NCBI GenBank assembly: GCA_023389895.1
Contig: JAEWDX010000179.1
Span: 1-13,939, forward strand
From: Bacillota bacterium
GTDB lineage: Bacteria > Bacillota > Bacilli > Bacillales > Cytobacillaceae
Reading direction: 5' to 3'
DNA: 13,939 nt
Shown one piece after another: positions 5,641 through 12,963 of this stretch. Below the pieces are notes generated by a model. It worked only from the letters and a program-made list of their open reading frames with translations. It did no database searches and was not told the DNA's origin. The position numbers and the translations under genes are program-made. Numbering within the stretch: position 1 is the first letter of the stretch; each line of letters opens with the position of its first letter.

Positions 5641-8241
5641 TTAACTAAATTTTGCCACTTGTTGAGATTTTAAATAGTCAGGAGCTAGTGATTCTCCTTC
5701 ATATTTTCTATAATTACAAATGACATTGTTGTATCCACTAACACCTAAATTACTCGTTGAAGGACCACATAAGATATTATCTGTACCAGCCATATCGATA
5801 CCATTTTTTTCATTCATATCTAACCAAGCACCATGAGGCAGTTCGACCATCCCCGGCATAGTTGTATCTGACACACTGGCTGGACGCAAAGTCTTACCAT
5901 GCGAGTTCCAAATAAGAACAGTATCCCCTGTTTTTATGCCTTTCTTCTCAGCATCTCGCCTATTGAGAAATACAGGGTTAGGAAAAGCCTCTCTAAGCCA
6001 AGGTAGGTTATCCTGAACACTATGTGTACGTCTTAAATAATGAGGGTTGGAAACTAAATAAGGATAATCTCCTTTTATCTGCTTGTCCCAATCACTAAAG
6101 GTTGCTTGATAACATTCAGGTGCTACATTATAAGAAGGATAAGGCTTAAATTTCATGTTACTGTAACCTATATTATTAAGAGTATCTGCCTTCCAATCAC
6201 TATAGATTTCAAATTTACCACTTGGTGATGACAAAGGATTATTTTCTGGGTCTATTAAAAAGTCTTTATAAGCATAATAACTGTAATTATCTCCTTCGTG
6301 TCTTTTCACTTGATAAATGCCTCGGTCAATAAATTCTTGCAATCCGACTTTCCCTTTTTGAGGTTCTCCTTCAACACCCCATTCAGCTATATCTTTAGCA
6401 GTAATGGTTACAAGTGGACTATAAGATTTTCCATCCTCGGATATGACAGTACATCCAGCAATTTTGTTAAAGAACTGTTGTTTTTCATCAAAAGGGTAGA
6501 TCTTATTTGGATCAATCCCTAAACGTTTAGCCAATTCAGTAGCAATCCATTGGTCTGACTTAGCCTCGTAAAGTGGTTCAACAACTTGGGAATAAACAAG
6601 AACGGCTTCTCTATCAAACGTTAACACTGTTCCAGGTCTTTCCCATTGAGTAGTAACAGGCAGAATAATGTCGGAATATTTTGCTTGAGTATTGAAATTA
6701 AACGCCTGAGTTACCACAAAGTCTACTTTTCGATGAGCTTCGATGCCATATGTCGCAGAAGGAATACCTTGAAGTACAGATTTGTCCTCTGTATAGATAA
6801 CTCTGATGTCAATATTTCTCGATTCACCAGGTAGCCATTCTTTATTACCTGTGTGAAGGTACTTTCCATCAATAATGGATTTCCATAAATGTGGTCCATT
6901 AATACAATCTTCTACAGGATTCTCAATCTCAGGCAGTTGAGAACTACCTTCATTTACTAATCTAGGACCCGCATTAGAATGGTATTTATAAGCGTTTCCA
7001 CAGGCATGTCCTGGTTTTCCCATATGTCCTGTCATAAAACCAATTGTCGCAAAAATATGAGGGAAATCCTCAGCACCACTACATCTTGCGGGTGCATAAC
7101 CATGAAACATTGAAACTTTATTATCTTTCCGTATCTTTCTAGCATAGAATTTAATATCATTTATAGGAGCGCCGCAAATTTTACTTGCCCATTCAGGAGT
7201 TTTAGGGATACCATCATATTTTCCAAGAAGATAATCCTTGAAGTTTTCATTTAGCTTTGCGCCTTCAGGCATGTGATCGGCATCAAAACCGAGAGTGCAG
7301 CGATTCAGGCAATCCCAGTCAATTAGAGGATTCGTTATGGGATCATCCTCAGTAAACAATGTATAGGCCACAGCTAGTAGAAAAACTGTATCTGTACCGG
7401 AATAAATAGGAATCCATCTTGCATCTAACATAGCTGCAGTGGCATTGTAACTTGGACCAACACAGATAAATTCAGCACCAGCTTTTTTTGCTTGTAAGAA
7501 GTTATATGAATAAAAACCTGCAGTAGACCAAGCTGAATTAGCTCCTATTAAAACAACAGTATCTGAATTTTTTAAGTCAAAGCGATCATTTGCTGTTTGA
7601 TAACCATATTTATTAAGTCCTAAATTTTCCCAGCTAAAATTATAGGTACCGTAGGAAGTAGTATCCCAATGTGTGGTTGTTCCCCCATATTCATATAATA
7701 CTTTTTTTGTTTCACCAGTACGTGCGAAGCTAATAATAGAGTTAGGGCCATGGTTTGTCTTTGCCTTCTTTATTTCGGCTGCAACATAATCAAGAGCCTC
7801 ATCCCAAGAAATTTGTTCCCATTCATCCTGACCACGTAAAGATTTATCTCCACCGCCAGGCTTCCAATGTTTACGTTTCATTGGAAATTTAATCCGGCTA
7901 GCACCAAAAATTTCCTGTTGTTGGGAGCGTCCTCGTAAACATGCCCTAAACTGTGGATATTCAGGACTATCAGGGTGAGTATCGTCCGTTTTTTGACGAA
8001 CTACTACTCCATCTACAACGAGTGCTTTGTTTACACAACGACCACCACAGTTATGCCAGCAAGCTGAGGAAATCCATTTACCCTTGCTAGTATTACTAGT
8101 TGTTTTAACATCACTATTCATCTTAGTCAGCTTATTGCTACAGCCAGGTAAAGCAAAAGCTGCAGCACTTGCAGCACTAGCCTCTAAGAATGTTCTTCGT
8201 TTTATTTTCTTATTCATAACACTTTCAATAAAACTTCCCAT
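5641..8241 (-). CDS. dmsA: DMSO reductase-family molybdopterin oxidoreductase, catalytic subunit (DmsA-like)
   Basis: An 866-residue molybdenum enzyme expected to reduce an N- or S-oxide or an oxyanion outside the cytoplasmic membrane. It begins with a Tat signal, KRRTFLEASAASAAA (residues 14-28), ending in LPGC (Cys34). An N-terminal [4Fe-4S] motif C61-x3-C65-x3-C69-x31-C101 follows, the last Cys in the DmsA-type stretch RACLRGRS. The molybdopterin domains carry DmsA-like segments such as KTPEWASKICG, FMTGHMGKPG and DIILPVTTQWERPG, and a C-terminal molydopterin-binding domain (NPHYLRRTHSVQDNLPWLREAFP). In the usual molybdenum-ligand area the residues are TTSYGTYNFSW (194-204); no Cys or selenocysteine is present, so a Ser (196 or 203) is the likely ligand, as in DMSO reductases. 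ATG 8241 was chosen for its GGAGG at 11 bases and its distance to the Tat motif; the frame is open 44 codons further. Selenate reductases of Bacillus belong to the same superfamily and cannot be excluded. Confidence 0.92.
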   Translation of the reverse strand: MGSFIESVMNKKIKRRTFLEASAASAAAFALPGCSNKLTKMNSDVKTTSNTSKGKWISSACWHNCGGRCVNKALVVDGVVVRQKTDDTHPDSPEYPQFRACLRGRSQQQEIFGASRIKFPMKRKHWKPGGGDKSLRGQDEWEQISWDEALDYVAAEIKKAKTNHGPNSIISFARTGETKKVLYEYGGTTTHWDTTSYGTYNFSWENLGLNKYGYQTANDRFDLKNSDTVVLIGANSAWSTAGFYSYNFLQAKKAGAEFICVGPSYNATAAMLDARWIPIYSGTDTVFLLAVAYTLFTEDDPITNPLIDWDCLNRCTLGFDADHMPEGAKLNENFKDYLLGKYDGIPKTPEWASKICGAPINDIKFYARKIRKDNKVSMFHGYAPARCSGAEDFPHIFATIGFMTGHMGKPGHACGNAYKYHSNAGPRLVNEGSSQLPEIENPVEDCINGPHLWKSIIDGKYLHTGNKEWLPGESRNIDIRVIYTEDKSVLQGIPSATYGIEAHRKVDFVVTQAFNFNTQAKYSDIILPVTTQWERPGTVLTFDREAVLVYSQVVEPLYEAKSDQWIATELAKRLGIDPNKIYPFDEKQQFFNKIAGCTVISEDGKSYSPLVTITAKDIAEWGVEGEPQKGKVGLQEFIDRGIYQVKRHEGDNYSYYAYKDFLIDPENNPLSSPSGKFEIYSDWKADTLNNIGYSNMKFKPYPSYNVAPECYQATFSDWDKQIKGDYPYLVSNPHYLRRTHSVQDNLPWLREAFPNPVFLNRRDAEKKGIKTGDTVLIWNSHGKTLRPASVSDTTMPGMVELPHGAWLDMNEKNGIDMAGTDNILCGPSTSNLGVSGYNNVICNYRKYEGESLAPDYLKSQQVAKFS

Positions 8242-8439
8242 AGTTCGCTTTTCCTCCGTTGTTTTATTTATTTTTTGAAATTTTGAAATTATCTTATTCC
8301 CATACACCCCCAATAAATTTTTAGCAGATAAACCTATAAAGATTAACTTCCATAAGTTACGGAGTTTCTTCATCCCACTGATGGTTAGCTAAACTTATCA
8401 TGCTCCCAACACCTTACTATCCGTTAAGAGTGGTATAAA

Positions 8440-8478
8440 AAAATTATTCCTATGCATAGACTCTATCAAAATTATTCC
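8440..8478. repeat. 11-bp direct repeats upstream of dmsA
   Basis: AAAATTATTCC occurs at 8440-8450 and again at 8468-8478, 28 bases apart start to start. On the minus strand they read GGAATAATTTT and lie 200-240 bases upstream of the dmsA start. They are candidates for binding sites of the response regulator encoded at the end of the cluster, although 28 bases is not the usual 10-11 base tandem spacing of OmpR-type sites. Confidence 0.4.
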
Positions 8479-8496
8479 AACCAAGACCATTTATTT

Positions 8497-8518
8497 TTTA
8501 TTAAAATATTTTAATAAA
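8497..8518. repeat. 22-bp perfect palindrome in the dms promoter region
   Basis: The half-site TTTATTAAAAT is followed by its exact inverted copy, centred between 8507 and 8508. It consists only of A and T, so chance symmetry is more likely than for mixed sequence, but its place near the middle of the divergent region makes it a reasonable operator candidate. Confidence 0.4.
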
Positions 8519-8780
8519 GATTAACTGGAAGTGACTTTACACACTATTAATGATTACTTTATGATGCGAATTTTATCTGAATTTGCCTTGAAACTGTAGA
8601 AATAAACAGCTTTTACATTTAGAAATATTATTTTGTTGAAATTTTTTAGGTTAATTATTAGGAAATTTTAATAAAATCTAAATCAACATTAAATGGTGTT
8701 ATTTATTTTCCAATGTTACAGTTACTATTAATAAAATAATTCTTGATATCAAACATAGGGTAAAAGCTGGAGGCGTTTAG

Positions 8781-10457
8781 GTGGCTAATATAAGTTTAAA
8801 AGCCCGATTTATCATATTATTGGTGGGGATTTTAGCTGGTTCATTGCTTCTTAATGCATGCTGGATTAGGGTGACTCAACAACAACAGGCTGAAAAAGAA
8901 ATGCGTGAAAAGGCATACGTGTTGTCTCAACAATTTAACTCCGTATGGGAATTCATAGATATTAATAAAGAATTAATAAATTACGACGTAAATGGAGAGA
9001 ATAATTTCAATCGTTTGCATTATTCGCTTGTAGGCAAAAGCATAGGTAAATTGTTCGGGAAGAAGACAGGTTATGTCTTTCGCTATACTAGTTTTAATCC
9101 TCGCAGTAAGGCAGATTCACCCGATTCATTTGAATTAAATTTTTTAACTGAATTTTCTAAAAACAGAAGTTTAATAGAATTATATAAGATATCAAATTAT
9201 GAAGGAAAAGACGTTTTTCGCTATATGGCTCCGATATATGCAGAGGAAAGTTGTTTAGAGTGTCATGGTGGGCCTGTTGGTGAGCTTGATGTTCTAGGAT
9301 ATCCCAAGGAAGGTTGGAAGGTGGGGGATATAGTGGGTGCTACTAGTATTTTGATGCCGATTGATATGTATACGGAAAGGATACAGTCGAATGTAATCCA
9401 ACAAGTGGCTTTTATATTTTTTCTCACTTTGGTTTTTGTTTTATTAGTGTATTTTGCTATGTCTAAACTCGTAACAAAGCCTGTCGGAAAACTGAAAGTA
9501 GCCATGGAGCAAGTGCAAACTGGAAATTTGCAGGTGGATTTAGAGGATCTTGCTGCACAAGGAGAAATTCTGGATTTAGCAGATCATTTTAACGTTATGA
9601 CTAAAGAATTGCAAAGTCTATACAATGATCTTGAAAAAAAGGTTGAGCTACGGACCAAGGATTTAGCTCAAGCTAAAAGTATATTAGAAATACAAAGTAT
9701 CCAACTTGAGGAGGCTAATCGTAGACTTCGCGAGGATAATCAGTATAAATCAGATTTTCTTGCCATCATTAGCCATGAACTACGTACTCCCCTGACTTCG
9801 ATTATTGCATTTGCTGAGGTGTTGGAAAAAGAAAGTAGTTCAAAGACGAAAAAGGAGCAGAAAATTGTTCGAGAAATCAAAGGTAATAGTCTAATTCTCT
9901 ATAGGATGATTAATGATATTTTGGAAATGGCTCGTTTAGAAGCGGGGAAGAAGGAACTTATTATTGAACTGATAGATCTTGTTGATGTAATTAACATTGT
10001 AGCCCAAGTAGTAGAACCACTAACAGAGAAAAAGAATATTAGATTTTCTAGTATTGTCCATCGTGAAGTACCGCTGATTGAGGGAGATATGGAAAGCTTT
10101 AGGCGTATTGTAGAGAACCTAACTAGCAATGCCATTAAATTTACACCTGAAGGGGGGGAAATTAAAGTTTGGGTTACATTTGATCAAGATCGAAACGAAG
10201 TTCTTATCAATGTACAAGATAATGGTATAGGAATTTGTAAGGAGGATCAGCCCTTTATCTTTGAGAAATTTGTACAAAGCGACTCATCCATTCATCGACA
10301 ATATAAAGGTAGTGGTTTAGGACTAGCTCTAGTAAAAGAATTGACGGAACTTCATGGGGGATGGATTCGAGTTGAAAGTGAACTAAATCAAGGTACTCTT
10401 TTTGTAGTAGGGATTCCAGTAGGAGAGTATGAAGGAGGGATATGGGATGAAGGTTAA
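8781..10457 (+). CDS. membrane sensor histidine kinase with DUF3365-like haem-c sensor domain
   Basis: A 558-residue kinase of a two-component system. Order: transmembrane segment 1 (about 8-27), an extracytoplasmic domain (about 28-205) resembling DUF3365/Tll0287, transmembrane segment 2 (about 206-226), HAMP (about 227-280), a coiled coil, HisKA with the phospho-acceptor in SHELRTPL (His332), then HATPase with N-box NLTSNAIKF, DNGIGI and GSGLGLALV. The sensor holds C158-L-E-C161-H162, a c-type haem attachment motif, preceded by YMAPIYAEES as in this domain family. It should therefore bind haem outside the membrane and sense redox state, oxygen or a diatomic or electron-acceptor ligand. The start is GTG 8781 with GGAGG at 7 bases. 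It is divergent from dmsA and probably controls it via the response regulator at 12964. Confidence 0.92.
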   Translation: MANISLKARFIILLVGILAGSLLLNACWIRVTQQQQAEKEMREKAYVLSQQFNSVWEFIDINKELINYDVNGENNFNRLHYSLVGKSIGKLFGKKTGYVFRYTSFNPRSKADSPDSFELNFLTEFSKNRSLIELYKISNYEGKDVFRYMAPIYAEESCLECHGGPVGELDVLGYPKEGWKVGDIVGATSILMPIDMYTERIQSNVIQQVAFIFFLTLVFVLLVYFAMSKLVTKPVGKLKVAMEQVQTGNLQVDLEDLAAQGEILDLADHFNVMTKELQSLYNDLEKKVELRTKDLAQAKSILEIQSIQLEEANRRLREDNQYKSDFLAIISHELRTPLTSIIAFAEVLEKESSSKTKKEQKIVREIKGNSLILYRMINDILEMARLEAGKKELIIELIDLVDVINIVAQVVEPLTEKKNIRFSSIVHREVPLIEGDMESFRRIVENLTSNAIKFTPEGGEIKVWVTFDQDRNEVLINVQDNGIGICKEDQPFIFEKFVQSDSSIHRQYKGSGLGLALVKELTELHGGWIRVESELNQGTLFVVGIPVGEYEGGIWDEG

Positions 10458-10485
10458 GCTGGCAGATGAGCAGGTGGTGAAGTGA
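10447..10485 (+). other. 12-codon ORF overlapping the kinase stop
   Basis: An ATG at 10447 lies 11 bases inside the 3' end of the kinase gene, behind GGAGGG, and opens a frame of 12 codons (MKVKLADEQVVK) that ends at TGA 10483. The arrangement looks like a translationally coupled start of a following gene, but nothing long follows. It may be a remnant, a leader peptide for torD, or chance. Confidence 0.25.
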
Positions 10486-10629
10486 GTATTCGATAAGAGC
10501 ATAGGATTTCGAATAGATACGATGCGAAAATTGACGATGATACCTCTAAACTCGTACTGACAGACGATTTTGAGTTTTGGATACATGTTTGGGGAAAAAA
10601 TACGTTTAAGACAGGTGGTATAAGTAAAG

Positions 10630-11319
10630 ATGAGTACACAAAACGATGCAATAGCCATTTTGCTAGCAAATCGGAGTTATCTGTATTCAATGTTACAGCG
10701 AATATTTGGGGTTCAACCAGATGTTGAATTAATTGGGAGCATTACTAATGAGCATACAAGAGAAGGATTACAACTTTTAGTACAAGAAGATGATCAACAA
10801 TTTGATAGTTATTTTAAGTTATTCGATCAATATCTAAAGGATATGTCTGTTGATCCAAAGGGTACGATAGAGAAGCTAAAAGATGAATATACATATTTAC
10901 TCATTGGACCTAACAAATTGCCTGCCCCTCCTTGGGAATCTGTCTATCTGACTAAAGAGCGTTTGATTTTTCAAGAAAGCACATTAAAAGTGCGTAGGAG
11001 TTATATGAAGTATAATTTTCTACCATCTAATTATCCACATGAGGCTGATGATCATCTTGCCTTAGAGCTTGATTTTATGGTTCATTTGGCGAAATTGTCT
11101 CAAGAGTATGCTGAAAATGAAAAGAAAGAAGAACTAAAAAGTGTTTTGCTTGATCAAAAGTCCTTTTTAAATGACCATCTTCTTGTATGGATTGGTGATT
11201 TTGCAGAGGAAATTCAGCAAGGTAAAACACAGTATTTTTATCCTCAAATGGCTAACCTAACGACTCAAGTATTAAAAAGGGATATTTTTGTTTTGGAAGA
11301 ACTTATTTCATTGTTATAA
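10630..11319 (+). CDS. TorD/DmsD-family molecular chaperone
   Basis: A 229-residue, all-helical cytosolic chaperone that binds the Tat leader of molybdoenzyme catalytic subunits, assists cofactor insertion and prevents early export. Family marks are LKDEYTYLLIGP (about residues 83-94, the E-(F/Y)-x2-L-F-x-GP pattern), PAPPWESVY (98-106) and PHEADDHLALELDFM (136-150), which contains the characteristic D-H-x3-E-L motif. The ATG at 10630 has only a weak ribosome binding site (AGGTGG at 12 bases), and 172 bases separate it from the kinase gene. The obvious client is DmsA, encoded divergently about 2.4 kb away. Exact subfamily (TorD, DmsD or NarJ) is not assigned. Confidence 0.9.
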   Translation: MSTQNDAIAILLANRSYLYSMLQRIFGVQPDVELIGSITNEHTREGLQLLVQEDDQQFDSYFKLFDQYLKDMSVDPKGTIEKLKDEYTYLLIGPNKLPAPPWESVYLTKERLIFQESTLKVRRSYMKYNFLPSNYPHEADDHLALELDFMVHLAKLSQEYAENEKKEELKSVLLDQKSFLNDHLLVWIGDFAEEIQQGKTQYFYPQMANLTTQVLKRDIFVLEELISLL

Positions 11320-11361
11320 ATCTATTAAACTCTAATCTTTTAACTTTTTGGAGGTATAAAG

Positions 11362-11460
11362 ATGTTAACGATGCAATTTATTTGTCGTTGTTTAACTTGT
11401 GAAAAGTTCATCGAATCTCGTGACTTAATAAGTGGAACAAAATTATTGAAAATGCCTTAA
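11362..11460 (+). CDS. 32-residue Cys-rich mini-ORF upstream of the radical SAM gene
   Basis: ATG 11362 is preceded by GGAGG at 7 bases, the best ribosome binding site of the plus-strand series, and opens a frame of 32 codons with TAA at 11458. The product contains FICRCLTCEKFIESRDL, so three cysteines in a C-x-C-x2-C arrangement at residues 8-13. It could be the start of a degraded zinc-ribbon or ferredoxin-like protein, a small metal-binding partner, a translated leader, or a peptide substrate for the radical SAM protein encoded 80 bases downstream. No family was recognised; it is supported by the RBS, position and Cys pattern only. Confidence 0.5.
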   Translation: MLTMQFICRCLTCEKFIESRDLISGTKLLKMP

Positions 11461-11465
11461 GATAA

Positions 11466-11491
11466 AGGATTTCTACGAGTGTAGGAATCCT
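11466..11491 (+). promoter_or_regulatory. stem-loop between the mini-ORF and the radical SAM gene
   Basis: AGGATTTCTAC (11466-11476) pairs with GTAGGAATCCT (11481-11491), 11 pairs including one G-U, around a GAGT loop. No T-run follows, so it is not a standard terminator. It begins 5 bases after the mini-ORF stop. It could act as an attenuator or processing site, or as a stabiliser that sets unequal amounts of the two products. Confidence 0.5.
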
Positions 11492-11540
11492 ATAACGCTA
11501 TATACAGAAACAATTAATAAAGGTGAAGAAGGTGTACATA

Positions 11541-12830
11541 ATGTATACAAGAATTACAAGAAAAAATATTAATGAAATTTCAAATCCAAGTTTTCGTTCC
11601 TATGTAACTAGATATTTAGATATTGAGGATCAAACGAATCGCATGATTGAAAGCTTAGGTTTACCTTTTAATAAAGAAGAGACAATGATTTCTAAGAAGG
11701 AGGTTTTTAAAGATAGTATTATTTCACGAAATGGAGCAAAAAGTCTTTATTTAAATTGGATATCCCCTGCATGCCGTACCTGTAAAACGGGTGAAAAAAG
11801 CCTTACTTCTTTCATTTCTTTTAAGTGTCATAAAAATTGTTATTTTTGTTTTAACCCGAATCAGGAAAATTACCAAACTTTTCGTATGAAAGATCATGAT
11901 GCCATCGGTGAACTTAATCATCGGATTCAGCGCGGAGAAAAGTTCGATCATATCGCACTAACAGGTGGAGAACCTCTGCTTCATGCTAAAAAGGTTATGG
12001 AGTTTTTTGATTTTGTTCATGAGAAATTAAAGAATACATATACTCGACTGTATACAGCAGGAGATTTACTAACAATAGAGATTTTGAGATCATTAAAAAA
12101 AGCCCATTTGAATGAAATTCGCTTTAGTATAAAACAAGATGAAACAGATGAGCAATGGGAGAAATTATTTGTATTGATGGAGCTAGCAAAAGACTATATT
12201 CCATTTATTGTTGTAGAAATGCCAGTCATACCTGGTACGTTAGAGCAGATGAAAACGATTCTTCAGCGGTTAAATGAAATAGGTGTTAATGGAATAAATT
12301 TATTAGAATTTTGCTTTCCGATGAATAATGCTGAGGCATTTGAAGAACGAGGATTTGAATTGAAATTCCCACCATTTGAAACCTATTACAACTATTGGTA
12401 TGCAGGTGGTCTCGCTGTTAATAAAAGTGAAGAGGAATGTATAGAGTTATTAAAATATGCTTCAGAGCAGTCATTTAAATTAGGTGTTCATTATTGCTCA
12501 TTGGAGAATAAACATACAGGGCAATTGTACCAGCAAAATAAGGACGTTCTTTTATCAAGGCTGTATTCATTTTCAGATAATGATTTTTTTATCAAATCCG
12601 CTAAGGTATTCGGAAATGATATAGTGATCGTGCTGAAGCAATTGCAAAAACATGGTGTGCTCAATTTGGAGCAAGACAAAAATTTTGATAGTCTGCAATT
12701 TCCTATATCTGCAATTAAATATCTTGATAGAACGTCTGTTGATGTAGCTATTTGTAGCTATGTATCGGAAATTCGGGAAAATAAGGAAGTCTTACGGGAA
12801 GTAAAAGTGGAGTGGGCCTCTCTTAAATAG
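11541..12830 (+). CDS. radical SAM protein (COG2108-like), function unknown
   Basis: A 429-residue radical SAM enzyme. C96-x3-C100-x2-C103 (CHKNCYFC) binds the catalytic [4Fe-4S] cluster and is followed by LTGGEPLLH, the GGE motif that contacts S-adenosylmethionine. A second pair, C78-R-T-C81 in SPACRTCKTGEKSL, comes just before it, and HYCSLENKHTGQL lies in the C-terminal third. This order (C-x2-C-x-x-G-x-K, then CxxxCxxC, then HYCS) resembles COG2108, described as related to pyruvate formate-lyase activase but without known reaction. Upstream Cys may bind a second cluster. ATG 11541 is preferred because AAGGTG lies 6 bases upstream, while the in-frame GTG at 11523 has no ribosome binding site. 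It sits within the torD-kinase-regulator series, so a role in the respiratory system (maturation, sensing or peptide modification) is inferred. Confidence 0.85.
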   Translation: MYTRITRKNINEISNPSFRSYVTRYLDIEDQTNRMIESLGLPFNKEETMISKKEVFKDSIISRNGAKSLYLNWISPACRTCKTGEKSLTSFISFKCHKNCYFCFNPNQENYQTFRMKDHDAIGELNHRIQRGEKFDHIALTGGEPLLHAKKVMEFFDFVHEKLKNTYTRLYTAGDLLTIEILRSLKKAHLNEIRFSIKQDETDEQWEKLFVLMELAKDYIPFIVVEMPVIPGTLEQMKTILQRLNEIGVNGINLLEFCFPMNNAEAFEERGFELKFPPFETYYNYWYAGGLAVNKSEEECIELLKYASEQSFKLGVHYCSLENKHTGQLYQQNKDVLLSRLYSFSDNDFFIKSAKVFGNDIVIVLKQLQKHGVLNLEQDKNFDSLQFPISAIKYLDRTSVDVAICSYVSEIRENKEVLREVKVEWASLK

Positions 12831-12963
12831 GATTTATGAAGAATAGAGTAATCCCTCCTCGATAAATGCAGATAAAGAAGTTACAATAACTATACGTCGA
12901 ACTAATAAAGACAATTAGATTTCTATTGAAGTTCTTAACAGTTTAATAAGGCAGGGATAATTT

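Larger units (their letters stand above)
8242..8780. promoter_or_regulatory. divergent regulatory region between dmsA and the sensor kinase gene
   Basis: About 540 bases of very AT-rich DNA that must hold the promoters of the dmsABC operon (minus) and the kinase series (plus). It contains a 22-bp palindrome (8497-8518), a pair of 11-bp direct repeats AAAATTATTCC (8440-8450 and 8468-8478), a 10-bp palindrome CTATGCATAG (8450-8459), and a second copy of ATTTTAATAAA (8508-8518 and 8665-8675). ACTATTAAT also occurs twice (around 8543 and 8724), and TTGATATCAA lies at 8743-8752. No FNR-type TGTGA-N6-TCACA site was found. In the dmsA leader a tandem TTTTGAAA (8273-8288) is seen. No promoter could be fixed with confidence. 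Confidence 0.6.

Noticed and set aside
8027..8278. 83-codon plus-strand frame opposite the dmsA start
   Set aside because: Antisense to the Tat signal and leader of dmsA; its hydrophobic look comes from the Ala-rich signal.
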